Assembly (NCBI GenBank): GCA_027451865.1
Contig: DAIDHW010000001.1
Span: 1,127,329 to 1,191,328, forward strand
Origin: Leptolyngbyaceae cyanobacterium clean351
GTDB taxonomy: Bacteria > Cyanobacteriota > Cyanobacteriia > DAIDHW01
DNA: 64,000 bases
Direction: 5' to 3'
The translations under genes were made by a program, and so were the position numbers. A model generated the notes under the pieces. The model was not told the origin of the DNA and ran no database searches. It worked only from the letters and a program-made list of their open reading frames with translations. Below, piece after piece: positions 31,287-41,719 of the stretch; the first letter of the stretch is position 1, and each line of letters starts with the position of its first letter.

Positions 31287-33848
31287 CTAGCATTCTCCCG
31301 CTACCAGCTCCCCCCCCTGGTTAAACTCCGGCATTTGGTCGAAGTTGAGGTAATGGTACAGTTGCGTCGCTAGGGGGGTGATCCGTTGGCCTACCACCTG
31401 CTGATACTCGGCAGGGGTGGGGATGCGGCCGAGGCGGGCGCACACAGCCGCCAATTCCGCTGAACCGAGATAAACCCGCGCTCCTTGGCCCATGCGGTTA
31501 TTAAAGTTGCGCGTGGAGGTAGAAAACACAGTGGTGTTGTCCGCTACCCGGGCCTGGTTACCCATGCACAGGGAGCACCCCGGCACCTCGGTGCGGGCTC
31601 CCACGGCCCCAAAGACGCTGTAGACTCCTTCGGTCTTTAGTTGCTGCTCATCCATGCGGGTCGGGGGGCAGATCCACAGCCGGCCCTGGACTGCCGGCCC
31701 CCCCTGGAGCACCTGGGCCGCGGCACGGTAATGACCAATATTAGTCATACAGGAGCCAATGAACACCTCCTGGACCGGGTCTCCTGCCACCTCCGAAAGG
31801 GTCTTTACGTTGTCAGGGTCGTTGGGGGCAGCCACAATAGGTTCGCAGATATTATCTAGGTTGATCTCTATAACTGCCTTGTACTGGGCATCCGGGTCCG
31901 GCTGCAGCAGCACTGGGTTAGCCAGCCAGGCTTCCATTTTCTCAATCCGCCGCTGGATGGTCCGCTGGTCCTGGTAACCCTGGGCCACCATGGTCTTGAG
32001 CAAGGCCACGTTCGAGCGCAGGTACTCAGACACTGTCTCTACCCCCAAGTGAATGGTGCACCCGGCGCAGGAGCGCTCCGCCGTAGCATCGGTCAACTCA
32101 AAGGCTTGTTCTACCTTCAGATCTGGCAGCCCTTCAATTTCCATAATCCGGCCGGAAAAGACATTGCGCTTGTTTTCCTTGGCCACAGTCAGGTAGCCCT
32201 GCTGGATAGCCACGTAGGGAATCGCATTGACGATGTCGCGCAGGGTGATCCCGGGCTGGAGACTACCCCGAAAGCGCACTAGCACCGACTCGGGCATGTC
32301 TAGTGGCATCACCCCTAGGGCGGCGGCAAAGGCCACTAGCCCCGACCCGGCCGGGAAGGAAATTCCCAGGGGGAAGCGAGTGTGGGAGTCGCCACCGGTG
32401 CCGACCGTATCTGGCAGGAGCATCCGGTTTAACCAAGAGTGGATGATGCCGTCCCCCGGCCGCAGGGCAATCCCCCCCCGGGAGGCGAAGAAATCCGGCA
32501 GTTCCCGTTGGACCTGGACGTCGGCGGGTTTGGGGTAGGCGGCCGTATGACAAAAGCTCTGGAGCACCAGGTCAGCACTAAAGCCCAGACAGGCTAGCTC
32601 CTTCATCTCATCCCGGGTCATGGGGCCGGTGGTGTCCTGGGAACCGACGGTGGTCATCACCGGTTCGCAGGCGGTGCCTGGGCGTACCCCTGGCAGGCCA
32701 CAGGCCCGACCGACCATCTTCTGGGCGAGGGTGAACCCCCCCTCTCCCTGGGGCGGGCGGGGACGGACAAAGAGGGGACTCGGAGTTTGACCGCGGCTAG
32801 CCCGGACCTTGTCGGTTAGGGCCCGGCCAATGATCAAGGGGATCCGGCCCCCGGCGCGCACCTCATCGAGCAGGGTTGGTGAAGGGAGGCTGAACTGGGA
32901 TACAACTTCCCCGGCTTGGTTTTTGATCAACCCCTGGTAGGGATAAATAGTCACCACCAAGCCGCTTTCCAGGGAGCGCACATCACACTGGATCGGTAAG
33001 GCTCCGGAATCCTGGGCCGTGTTGAAGAAAATCGGCGCGATTGCCCCCCCGAGAATATAACCCCCGGAGCGCTTGTTGGGGACATGGGGGATGTCGGTGC
33101 CAATGTGCCACAGCAGGGAGTTAATCGCTGATTTGCGGGAGGAGCCTGTCCCGACCACATCCCCCACAAAGGCGACCGGGTGACCAAGCTGACGCAGGGC
33201 GGCGATCTGCGCTTGGGCTCCGGGGGCGCGGGTCTCAAGCATAGCTAGGGCGTGTAGGGGAATGTCGGCCCGGGTGGAGGCCTGTTGGGCTGGCGATAGG
33301 TCGTCAGTATTAATTTCCCCAGCTACCTTGAAGATGGTAACGGTAATCGCCTCAGGCACGGGGGGGCGGCTGGTGAACCAGGTAGCCTCAGCCCAAGCCT
33401 CCAGTACCTGGACGGCCCAGGGGTTGGTGGTCGCTAGCTCTGCTATGTCGTGGTAGTTATCAAACACTAGAAGGGTGTGGCTGAGGGCCACCGCAGCCTC
33501 GGGGGCAAGCTCCGGATGACCTAGCAGCTTGACCAGGGCCGGTACGTTGTAGCCGCCGATCATTGTTCCTAGGATCTTCACGGCCCTGGAAGGGCTAATG
33601 AGGGGGCTAGCTAGCTCCCCGAGGGCAAGGGCATTCAGGAAGGTGGCCTTCACGTAAGCAGCCGGGTCAACCCCGGGGGGTACCCGCTGCTCAAGCAGGT
33701 CTAGGAGGAACTCTCCCGGCACCTCCCCGGGGGTCTGCAGCAGTTCTACCACGGCGGCGGTTTGGGGAGCACTCAGGGGGAGGGGGGGAATGCCCAGGGC
33801 AGCGCGCTCAGCTAGGTGGTGGCGGTAGGATTCGAGAATTGAGGACAT
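31287..33848 (-). CDS. acnB: Aconitate hydratase B
   Basis: An 853-residue iron-sulfur enzyme that interconverts citrate and isocitrate, and may dehydrate 2-methylcitrate. The order is that of AcnB: an N-terminal HEAT-like domain, then the swivel domain ([31 protein letters not shown]), then the catalytic core. The Fe-S cysteines are recognisable in [10 protein letters not shown] and [14 protein letters not shown]. Length is typical for cyanobacterial AcnB. gyrB follows closely. Confidence 0.96.
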   Translation of the reverse strand: MSSILESYRHHLAERAALGIPPLPLSAPQTAAVVELLQTPGEVPGEFLLDLLEQRVPPGVDPAAYVKATFLNALALGELASPLISPSRAVKILGTMIGGYNVPALVKLLGHPELAPEAAVALSHTLLVFDNYHDIAELATTNPWAVQVLEAWAEATWFTSRPPVPEAITVTIFKVAGEINTDDLSPAQQASTRADIPLHALAMLETRAPGAQAQIAALRQLGHPVAFVGDVVGTGSSRKSAINSLLWHIGTDIPHVPNKRSGGYILGGAIAPIFFNTAQDSGALPIQCDVRSLESGLVVTIYPYQGLIKNQAGEVVSQFSLPSPTLLDEVRAGGRIPLIIGRALTDKVRASRGQTPSPLFVRPRPPQGEGGFTLAQKMVGRACGLPGVRPGTACEPVMTTVGSQDTTGPMTRDEMKELACLGFSADLVLQSFCHTAAYPKPADVQVQRELPDFFASRGGIALRPGDGIIHSWLNRMLLPDTVGTGGDSHTRFPLGISFPAGSGLVAFAAALGVMPLDMPESVLVRFRGSLQPGITLRDIVNAIPYVAIQQGYLTVAKENKRNVFSGRIMEIEGLPDLKVEQAFELTDATAERSCAGCTIHLGVETVSEYLRSNVALLKTMVAQGYQDQRTIQRRIEKMEAWLANPVLLQPDPDAQYKAVIEINLDNICEPIVAAPNDPDNVKTLSEVAGDPVQEVFIGSCMTNIGHYRAAAQVLQGGPAVQGRLWICPPTRMDEQQLKTEGVYSVFGAVGARTEVPGCSLCMGNQARVADNTTVFSTSTRNFNNRMGQGARVYLGSAELAAVCARLGRIPTPAEYQQVVGQRITPLATQLYHYLNFDQMPEFNQGGELVAGEC

Positions 33849-33908
33849 AGGGGGGAGGGGGAAAAAGTTAACACCGGAGACCAGGCCTTGGGCGACCCTG
33901 CCCGCACC

Positions 33909-33935
33909 TTGGGCCTTCCAACTGTATGCTATACT
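33909..33935 (+). promoter_or_regulatory. Predicted extended -10 promoter for the ferredoxin-cyclase gene
   Basis: TATACT at 33930-33935 is preceded by TGC, giving an extended -10 box; a weak -35 (TTGGGC) lies 15 bases upstream. The start would leave a leader of about 125 bases before 34067. Confidence 0.45.
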
Positions 33936-34066
33936 TTGCGCGAAGTAAGTGAGAGCATCCCCCGGTCAAAGACTCTGGGAGCAGTCCTAGTTAAGTCCTA
34001 GCTATTGCCAAGCCCACCCGACCCCCTTGTATTGCCTGTAGAGTTCAGACCCTATCCTCTCCTACC

Positions 34067-35053
34067 ATGCCCAAAATCACCTGTCTCCCGGACCAGCAGA
34101 CCCTAGAAGTCGCCCCCACCGACACTATCCTCCAGTCATTGCTGAAAGCGGATATCCCCCACGCCCACGTCTGCGGTGGCAATGCCTACTGCTCCACTTG
34201 CCGGGTGATGATCCTGCAGGGGATTGAGGAGTGCAGTCCCCCGACTACGGCCGAGCGGACCTTGAACCGGAAACTAGAATTCCCGATCCATGTCCGCCTG
34301 GCCTGTCAGACTAAAGTCCAGGGGGATGTGACCCTGCGGCGGTTAGTTTTAGACAGTGGGGACCTGGATATTGTTGATGCCCAGCTGGCTACGGGGGCTA
34401 CCGGCCAGCAGAAAACCGTCGCCTTGCTGTTTGCCACCCTTAAGGGGGCCGCTGATTTCGATGAGATCAACTTTCCTTACGACTTGATCTATATCCTCGG
34501 GCGCTATTTCCATTGCATGAATCAGGTGATCGAGCGGTACGGGGGAGTAGTACACAACTATATGGGAGTGTGGTTTCTAGCAGTGTTTCAGGATGGGGTC
34601 CAGCCGGCGAGTAGGGCGGTATGGGCCAGTCTGGAGATGCTTGAGGCCCTAGAGGAGCTCAACTCCTCCCTAGAGCGCCTATCCTATCGCCCCCTGAGCC
34701 TAAACCTGGGGGTCCACTACGCCCCTACGGTCCTGGTGCCTGTGGACCCACGCCGGCCGGACCGCCTGACCGTGGTCGGCCAAGCGGTTAGCCAGGTTAG
34801 TCGGGTAGAAGCTGCTAACCGGGAGCTAGGCAGTAAACTGTTGGTTTCCGAGACGGCCTATGGCGAGATTAAAGGCCAGGCAGTGGTCAAAAAAACTCAC
34901 GCTACCCCGGCCTTGGGGGAGTTAGTGGAGGTGGCTGCTATGGAGGGGGAGCCACCTGAGATAGTCACAGCAGGGCCTCCCGCCATGCCTCTAAAAGACC
35001 GTCTCGGAGAGTTTTGGCAGAAGTTTTCTCGCTTCTGGGGCCCTCGTTCCTAA
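34067..35053 (+). CDS. 2Fe-2S ferredoxin fused to a degenerate adenylate-cyclase domain
   Basis: A 328-residue two-domain protein. Residues 1-95 are a ferredoxin: Cys36, Cys42, Cys45 and Cys80 give the CX5CX2CX34C pattern of a 2Fe-2S cluster. Residues 115-290 resemble a class III nucleotide cyclase (LLFATLKGAADF, YGGVVHNYMGVWFLAVF, LSLNLGVHYAP, VVGQAVSQVSRVEAANRE). Both metal-binding Asp positions are changed: Thr124 in place of the first, and Val168 where GD is expected. The domain is therefore probably a non-catalytic sensor or binding module. Similar fusions occur in other cyanobacteria. An isolated gene with its own promoter. Confidence 0.85.
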   Translation: MPKITCLPDQQTLEVAPTDTILQSLLKADIPHAHVCGGNAYCSTCRVMILQGIEECSPPTTAERTLNRKLEFPIHVRLACQTKVQGDVTLRRLVLDSGDLDIVDAQLATGATGQQKTVALLFATLKGAADFDEINFPYDLIYILGRYFHCMNQVIERYGGVVHNYMGVWFLAVFQDGVQPASRAVWASLEMLEALEELNSSLERLSYRPLSLNLGVHYAPTVLVPVDPRRPDRLTVVGQAVSQVSRVEAANRELGSKLLVSETAYGEIKGQAVVKKTHATPALGELVEVAAMEGEPPEIVTAGPPAMPLKDRLGEFWQKFSRFWGPRS

Positions 35054-35173
35054 ACTTCCTCCCTAGGGTCTGGAAAGGGAACCTGGCTGAGTGTAGGCAG
35101 TCATCTAGTTGACAAGTCCCTAGCCGCTAGGGTCTAATCAAACCAAAAAATTCTCCCAGGGAAGCCACCACTT

Positions 35174-36496
35174 GTGAAAGACTCTGCACCCCTTGCCACC
35201 CCGGCCATCACTACTACGGGCAATTCTCAGGTCCTCAACATCTGGGGTGGCTTTCCCCTGGCTGGTGAAGTGCGCATCAGTGGGGCCAAAAACTCAGCCT
35301 TGGTGGTGATGGCCGGGGCCCTCCTCGGCGCCCAAGCCTGCCGGATCCATAACGTGCCCCACCTGGCCGATGTCCGCAAGATGGTGGAGATTTTGTTGTC
35401 CTTGGGGGTGAAGGTGGGCCATTCCGCGGGCGGTGTCTTGGACGTCGATGCCCGTGACCTCCAAGGGGCTAGCCCCTCCTACGGCCTGGTTAGTCAAATG
35501 CGGGCCAGCTTCTTTATCCTGGGGCCCCTGTTGGCCCGTCTGGGGGAAACCTGGGTGCCGCTCCCGGGGGGCTGTGACATCGGGGCGCGACCGGTGGAAT
35601 TACACGTGCGTGGACTCCAGGCTATGGGGGCGGAGGTGGAGATTGACCACGGCATTGTCCATGCCTGGGTGAAAAACCGCCGCCTGCAGGGGACTCGCAT
35701 ATACCTGGACTATCCCAGTGTCGGGGCCACGGAAACTCTGATGATGGCGGCGGTACTGGCCGAGGGAGAAACCATTATCGAGAATGCAGCCCAAGAACCC
35801 GAGGTGGAGGACCTGGCAAACTTTTGCCGCAGCCTGGGAGCCAAAATCCGTGGTGCCGGTACCAACACCATCATTATTGTCGGGGTCCAAGACCTCCACG
35901 GGGCCGAATACAGCATTATCCCCGACCGGGTGGAGGCGGGAACTTTTCTGGTAGCTGGTGCCATTACCCACTCCTCCATTAGTGTTTTTCCCGCTGTCCC
36001 CGAGCATCTAACGGCAGTCACTGCCAAGCTCCAGGGGTTAGGCTTCGACCTAGTCAGCGACTATCCGCGGCAGCTGCGGATCCTCTCTCCCCTGGTCTAT
36101 CCCGGTACAGACATCGAGACGATGCCCTATCCGGGGTTTCCCACCGATATGCAAGCCCAGTTCATGTCTCTATTGAGTCTGAGCAGCGGCGATAGCGTGG
36201 TTACAGAAACGGTGTTTGAAAATCGCCTCCGCCACGTGGCAGAACTAAACCGTCTGGGAGCAGATATCCGGGCGAAGGGAAACCACGCCATCATCCGGGG
36301 TGTACCCCACCTGTCTGGGGCCCCCGTCATGGCCACAGACCTGCGGGCTTCCGCCGCCCTAGTGTTAGCTGGCCTGGCTGCCCAGGGCCAAACCACAATC
36401 CGGGGGTTGCACCACTTAGACCGGGGCTACGAGAGTCTGGAGGTTAAGCTCCAAGCTCTCGGGGCTAAGGTAGAGCGGACTTACCAGCCCGACTAG
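35174..36496 (+). CDS. murA: UDP-N-acetylglucosamine 1-carboxyvinyltransferase
   Basis: A 440-residue enzyme that transfers enolpyruvate from PEP to UDP-GlcNAc at the first committed step of peptidoglycan synthesis; it is the fosfomycin target. [16 protein letters not shown] opens the fold. [15 protein letters not shown] contains the Cys that fosfomycin modifies. [33 protein letters not shown] marks the second half. Translation starts with GTG at 35174. It is transcribed alone, tail to tail with the E2 gene and only 10 bases from it. Confidence 0.96.
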   Translation: MKDSAPLATPAITTTGNSQVLNIWGGFPLAGEVRISGAKNSALVVMAGALLGAQACRIHNVPHLADVRKMVEILLSLGVKVGHSAGGVLDVDARDLQGASPSYGLVSQMRASFFILGPLLARLGETWVPLPGGCDIGARPVELHVRGLQAMGAEVEIDHGIVHAWVKNRRLQGTRIYLDYPSVGATETLMMAAVLAEGETIIENAAQEPEVEDLANFCRSLGAKIRGAGTNTIIIVGVQDLHGAEYSIIPDRVEAGTFLVAGAITHSSISVFPAVPEHLTAVTAKLQGLGFDLVSDYPRQLRILSPLVYPGTDIETMPYPGFPTDMQAQFMSLLSLSSGDSVVTETVFENRLRHVAELNRLGADIRAKGNHAIIRGVPHLSGAPVMATDLRASAALVLAGLAAQGQTTIRGLHHLDRGYESLEVKLQALGAKVERTYQPD

Positions 36497-36506
36497 GAAA
36501 GTCAGG

Positions 36507-37712
36507 TTAGAGGGTGAGGCTCTGGGGGCTGGTTTCCAAAAGTTGAGCTAAGTCTTGCAGGAAGGCTGCCCCGTGGGCCCCATAGATCACCCGGTGGTCG
36601 CAGGTAAGATTAACCTGCATCTGAGAGCGCACCCCTAGCAAGCCCTCCCGGGTGGCCACCACTTGGGGTCGGGAGGCTCCCACTGCCAGGATTGCTCCCT
36701 GGTTGGGGGGAAGAATAGCATCGAAGCGGTCTACCCCAAACATCCCCAAGTTGGAAATTGTAAAGGTGCCCGTAGTATACTCAGCTGGCTGTAATTGCTT
36801 GGTCCGGGCTCGCTCCACTAAGTCTTTCCAGGTGCGACTGAGGCTGTAGATGTCCAGTTGGTCGGCCTGTGCCAGGACCGGGGTAATCAGCCCTCCATCT
36901 TCCATAGCCACCGCCACCGCCACATTAATGGTGGCAGGCTGCTGGGGACCCTGGGGAGTATAGGCCCAGTTGAGCCGGGGATGCCGCCCTAGGGTGAGAG
37001 CGACCGCCTTAGCCAACAGGGCCGTCATGGTCACCCCCTTGGGCTTAAGCTGTCTACTTAGGGCCTCAAGGGCATCGGTGGTGATGGTATAACCGACCCG
37101 GAAGGTGGGCACCTCCAGGGAAGCATTCATATTGCGGATCACTGCCTGTTGGGCGGTAGTCCAGCCGCCGGCGGGGGCAGTCACCTGGGGGGTAGAGGGC
37201 TTAGGGGCCGGGGCCACTAGCGGGGGTGGAGTTGAGGACACGGGCCGGATCCCCTCCACGTCTGCAGCCACCACCCGGCCGTGGGGACCACTGCCCTGCA
37301 GTTTACTAAGGTCGACTCCCAGGGTTTGGGCTAGTTTGCGGGCTCGGGGGGAGGCGATCACCCGGCCGTGGTTGCGCACCGGCTCGGGTGATCGCTCCAC
37401 AACTGCTGGGGGAGCGTTAACAGCAGCAGCGGGAGCCCTGGGGGCTTTACTCTGGGCCAGGGGAATTTCTGCAGTTGTCTCGGCCAAGTAGCCAATCGTG
37501 GCCCCCACGGGGGCGGTCTCTCCCACCGGGGTAAGGATCAGGGCTAGGTAGCCAGACTGAAAGGACTCCACTTCCATGTCTGCCTTGTCCGACTCTACCA
37601 CCACTAGGGTTTCCCCCTTCTCCACCTTATCCCCCGTGGCCTTAGTCCAGGAGACCACTTTGCCCTCGGTCATAGTGGAGCTCAAAGCCGGCATAAAAAC
37701 TTCGTGAATCAT
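36507..37712 (-). CDS. pdhC: Pyruvate dehydrogenase E2 (dihydrolipoamide acetyltransferase)
   Basis: A 401-residue subunit that transfers acetyl groups to CoA. The lipoyl domain at residues 1-78 has the lipoylated Lys in VVESDKADMEVES. A Pro/Ala linker leads to the E3/E1-binding domain (ASPRARKLAQTLGVDLSKLQGSGPHGRV, about 120-155), then a second linker and the catalytic domain ending in NLTCDHRVIYGAHGAAFL with the active-site His. The specific E2 type (pyruvate rather than 2-oxoglutarate) is inferred from cyanobacteria lacking a conventional 2-oxoglutarate complex. Confidence 0.92.
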   Translation of the reverse strand: MIHEVFMPALSSTMTEGKVVSWTKATGDKVEKGETLVVVESDKADMEVESFQSGYLALILTPVGETAPVGATIGYLAETTAEIPLAQSKAPRAPAAAVNAPPAVVERSPEPVRNHGRVIASPRARKLAQTLGVDLSKLQGSGPHGRVVAADVEGIRPVSSTPPPLVAPAPKPSTPQVTAPAGGWTTAQQAVIRNMNASLEVPTFRVGYTITTDALEALSRQLKPKGVTMTALLAKAVALTLGRHPRLNWAYTPQGPQQPATINVAVAVAMEDGGLITPVLAQADQLDIYSLSRTWKDLVERARTKQLQPAEYTTGTFTISNLGMFGVDRFDAILPPNQGAILAVGASRPQVVATREGLLGVRSQMQVNLTCDHRVIYGAHGAAFLQDLAQLLETSPQSLTL

Positions 37713-37724
37713 AATCCCAATGCC

Positions 37725-38165
37725 CTACACATCGCCACGGATTTCTTCGACTATCCCGTCTCTAATTAGGACTTCTACCTGCATCTTGGCCACTAAGTTA
37801 TCTCCTAGTTCGATGCGGCAAAACCCCTCCATTTGAGCCTGAACAACCTCCTGGTCTAATTCTAAAACCTGAACCTGTTGGAGATTCTGCAGGATCTGAT
37901 TTTTCTGCTCTAGTAGTTCACTTTTCTTTTGGTTAGCTTGAATCTGAATGTTATCGATCTGCTGAGTTACCAAGGGGCCGGGGGGTTGCAAGCTCTGGCG
38001 CTGGATTTCCGAGACCATCCGCTGAGCCTGGGCCTCTACCTGTTGATACTGACTGTCTAGGAAATTAATTTGGTCTTGCAGCTGTTGGCCCATTTCCTCT
38101 TTCCAGCGGTCAGTGACCACCACCTTGAGGGTAATCGGCCGTTTGAGGAGCAAATGGGTATTCAT
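37725..38165 (-). CDS. YlqD-family protein
   Basis: A 146-residue protein of unknown function. It starts MNTHLLLKRPITLKVVVTDRW at ATG 38165; upstream ATGs would add up to seven residues. Residues about 25-110 form a long Gln-rich coiled coil (EEMGQQLQDQINFLDSQY), and the end is beta-like (GDNLVAKMQVEVLIRDGIV). This layout is that of the YlqD family found in cyanobacteria and firmicutes. It sits between the acyl-CoA synthetase and E2 genes, in the same direction with short gaps, so the three may be one transcript. Confidence 0.75.
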   Translation of the reverse strand: MNTHLLLKRPITLKVVVTDRWKEEMGQQLQDQINFLDSQYQQVEAQAQRMVSEIQRQSLQPPGPLVTQQIDNIQIQANQKKSELLEQKNQILQNLQQVQVLELDQEVVQAQMEGFCRIELGDNLVAKMQVEVLIRDGIVEEIRGDV

Positions 38166-38191
38166 AGCTTCCATAGGGGGAGACAAGCGAT

Positions 38192-39988
38192 TTAGGCAAA
38201 CATCTTGTCGATCATACCCTGGTACCGCTCCATCACAACTGAGCGTCGCACCTTGAGGGTCTGGGTGAGTTGGCCATTTTCCACCGAGAAAGGCTCCTCT
38301 AGTAGCACGAAAGGACCAATGCGCTCGTCAGGCCGGTAGGCAGGTCGACTTTGCACCTCCCGGGTGATCTCCCGGCGGAAAAGCTCCTGAATCGCAGTGG
38401 GTTCCTGGCCCTCCAGGGCCTCCCAGTTAGGCACAATTAGGGCCCCCAGGCTCCGTTGGTCTTGGCCTACTAGCATAATTTGGTGGATGTAGGGGCTGCG
38501 CAGGCAGGCCTCCTCAATTGCCTCAGGCTCAATGTTTTCCCCGTTGCTCAGGACAATGGTATCCTTGGCCCGGCCGGTGATCACCAGGTCACCCTGGGTA
38601 CTGATCCAGCCTAGGTCCCCGGTATTAAACCACCCCTGGGGGTCTAGAACTTGGGCTGTAGCCTCGGGCTTGCCGTGATACCCCTGCATGACCTGCAGCC
38701 CCCGGACCAGGACTAGGCCTGGCTGACCAGGGGGCTGGGGTTGCCAGGTTTGGGGGTCGACTACCCGCGCCTCGGTATTGGCTAAGGGCTGGCCATCGGC
38801 ACCGCGCAGGTTACGCTGTGGCCGGCGCACATGGGTAATGGGAGAAGTCTCTGTTAAGCCGTAGCCTACCAGGATCTCAAGGCCTACCACCTCGAAAAAG
38901 TCCTCTAGGTGCTCCGCAATTGAGCCTCCCCCACTGACTGCGAATTTCAGTTCTCCCCCCGTACCCAGGCGTACTTGCCGATAAACTAGCTGCTCTGCAA
39001 GCCAATGGAGGGGCCACAACAGCCCTGAGCTCCCCAGGGCGACCAACTTTTCCAGCAGGTTAGGGTAGAGGTGTCGGAGGTTGAGCCCCTGCCAGGTGCG
39101 CCGGTTATGGATGTAACTATGACTGCGCGCCAGGAGAAACTTAACCAGGGCTTGTTGCCAGGGGGAGCGCTCCCGAAATTGCTTTTGGATCCCCTCGTAG
39201 AGAGACTCCCAGATCCGGGGCACAGCCACCATGTAGTGGGGCCGATATTCCCGGAGGTCTTTTTTGATATGGCGGATACTGGTGTAGACCTGGGTGCAGC
39301 CGTGGGCAAGAACAAAGTATTCAAAGGTCCGCTCGTAACTGTGCCAGATGGGCAAGATGCTCAACACTCGTTCCCCTGGCCGAGGCTGAAGCACCTGGGC
39401 GCTGGAGCGGATCTGGGCCAACAGGTTGCCGTGGCTAGTCATCACTCCCTTAGGTTTACCCGAGGTCCCCGAGGTGTACATGAGGGTAGCCAAGCTGGGG
39501 TAGGCTACTGGTTCCGGAGGCTGGTCCCGGAGCACTTGACGGAAATTAATTACCCCCGCTTCGGATTCATCCGTCAGCAGGATGAGAAAGCGCAGAGGGG
39601 GAAGGTAGTCCTGGAGTTTGGTGAAGGTAGAGGCGTCCTGGAGGATTAGGCCGACTGCTTGACTGTCCTCCAGAATGTAGAGCAGCTCCTCAGAACTGGC
39701 CTGGGAACCCCGCACCACCCCCACCCCGCCAGCGGTAAGGATGCCCTGGTCAGCAATTAGCCAGCGGTGACTATTGTCGGCAAACAGACCTACCCGCTCT
39801 CCCGGAAGCAGGCCTAGGCTCTGCAAACCAGCAGCGAACCCTTGAATACCTCGGTATAGCTCAGCGTAGGTGAGACGACCCGGGGGATGACCGTGGGGGT
39901 CATCGAGGGCCACAAGGGAGCTATGGCGCTCAGCTAGCCCCGCCCAAATTTGGGGCAGAAACTGCAAGAAAGGGTAATCTGGTCCCAT
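38192..39988 (-). CDS. AMP-dependent acyl-CoA/acyl-ACP synthetase
   Basis: A 598-residue adenylate-forming enzyme that activates fatty acids. The P-loop YTSGTSGKPKGVMTSHGN, the motif GYGLTETSPITH, and TGDLGWISTQGDLVITGRAKDTIVLSNGENIEP (ligand-binding and hinge motifs) are intact. It is shorter than the roughly 650-700 residue cyanobacterial Aas, so I do not assign that symbol. Cyanobacteria use such enzymes to recycle free fatty acids. Divergent from DUF427, 81 bases away. Confidence 0.85.
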   Translation of the reverse strand: MGPDYPFLQFLPQIWAGLAERHSSLVALDDPHGHPPGRLTYAELYRGIQGFAAGLQSLGLLPGERVGLFADNSHRWLIADQGILTAGGVGVVRGSQASSEELLYILEDSQAVGLILQDASTFTKLQDYLPPLRFLILLTDESEAGVINFRQVLRDQPPEPVAYPSLATLMYTSGTSGKPKGVMTSHGNLLAQIRSSAQVLQPRPGERVLSILPIWHSYERTFEYFVLAHGCTQVYTSIRHIKKDLREYRPHYMVAVPRIWESLYEGIQKQFRERSPWQQALVKFLLARSHSYIHNRRTWQGLNLRHLYPNLLEKLVALGSSGLLWPLHWLAEQLVYRQVRLGTGGELKFAVSGGGSIAEHLEDFFEVVGLEILVGYGLTETSPITHVRRPQRNLRGADGQPLANTEARVVDPQTWQPQPPGQPGLVLVRGLQVMQGYHGKPEATAQVLDPQGWFNTGDLGWISTQGDLVITGRAKDTIVLSNGENIEPEAIEEACLRSPYIHQIMLVGQDQRSLGALIVPNWEALEGQEPTAIQELFRREITREVQSRPAYRPDERIGPFVLLEEPFSVENGQLTQTLKVRRSVVMERYQGMIDKMFA

Positions 39989-40069
39989 GGGGGGCAGGGG
40001 GCAATAGAATAGTGGCTTTTAAAGCCAGAATACATTAAGTCTAGCTACCACACCTTACATCATTTAGTC

Positions 40070-40354
40070 ATGGCCAAAGCAACTTGGAATGGAGCAGTAA
40101 TTGCTACTAGTGACCAGTGCGAAGTCGTGGAGGGGAACTACTATTTCCCTCCTGACTCCGTCGACCAGCAGTACCTGCGCAGCAGTGACTACCACACCAC
40201 CTGTAGCTGGAAAGGCGTAGCCAGCTACTACGACCTGGTAGTTGGGGACCAGACCAATCCGAATGCTGCCTGGTACTATCCCGAACCCAAGGCGGCGGCT
40301 CAAAACATCAAGGGATACATCGCCTTCTGGAAAGGTGTTCAGGTGCAAAAGTAG
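40070..40354 (+). CDS. DUF427 protein
   Basis: A 94-residue single-domain protein. ATSDQCEVVEGNYYFP, SSDYHTTCSWKGVASYYDLVVG and NAAWYYPEPKAAAQNIKGYIAFWKGV are the diagnostic motifs of the DUF427 (NTP-transferase-like) family. No biochemical role is firmly established. A monocistronic gene with a good hairpin at its end. Confidence 0.88.
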   Translation: MAKATWNGAVIATSDQCEVVEGNYYFPPDSVDQQYLRSSDYHTTCSWKGVASYYDLVVGDQTNPNAAWYYPEPKAAAQNIKGYIAFWKGVQVQK

Positions 40355-40365
40355 TTCCTTGGGCA

Positions 40366-40392
40366 TCCGTAGGGCCCCGGCAGCCCTACGGA
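40366..40392 (+). terminator. Hairpin terminator between DUF427 and RlpA genes
   Basis: TCCGTAGGG pairs perfectly with CCCTACGGA (nine base pairs, nine-base loop). The downstream tract is only moderately T-rich, so termination is probable but not certain. Confidence 0.6.
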
Positions 40393-40409
40393 GTTGTATT
40401 GCTCTTTTG

Positions 40410-40781
40410 CTAGCGGCCCAGAACTTCTAGCTTGACGGGAGCTGAGCCAGTCATGCCTAGAATTTCGGCGGCAGCTTGGGAAAGGTCAATAGCGATGGCC
40501 GGATTGCCGGGTCGGTCGTTGATGCGCACCACTACTGTGCGGTTGTTATCCAAGTCGGTAACACGCACTTGGGTGCCGAAGGGCAGGAAAGGATGGGCGG
40601 CCGTAAGCTCCCTAGGATTAAAAGTTTCGCCGTCAGCTGTCGGCCAGCCACTGAAACCGGGACCGTACCAGGTTGCCAAGCCCCGATAAACCGTCCCAGC
40701 TTGGGCTGCTGCCTGGACCCCTAGGGCAGAGGCGGCCACAGCCGCAAAGCAAAGGAAGTGAAAGATTTTATTCTGGTGCAT
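40410..40781 (-). CDS. rlpA: RlpA-like secreted double-psi beta-barrel protein
   Basis: A 123-residue protein. A signal peptide occupies about residues 1-28 (FLCFAAVAASALGVQAAAQA). The mature part is one double-psi beta-barrel: ATWYGPGFSGWPTADGETFNP, LTAAHPFLPFGTQVRVT and VVVRINDRPGN, with the family's catalytic Asp. RlpA proteins are lytic transglycosylases that cut naked glycan strands. The SPOR domain of E. coli RlpA is absent. ATG 40781 is preceded by TAGG. Confidence 0.85.
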   Translation of the reverse strand: MHQNKIFHFLCFAAVAASALGVQAAAQAGTVYRGLATWYGPGFSGWPTADGETFNPRELTAAHPFLPFGTQVRVTDLDNNRTVVVRINDRPGNPAIAIDLSQAAAEILGMTGSAPVKLEVLGR

Positions 40782-41709
<928 letters not shown>

Positions 41710-41719
41710 CCCTAAGTCA

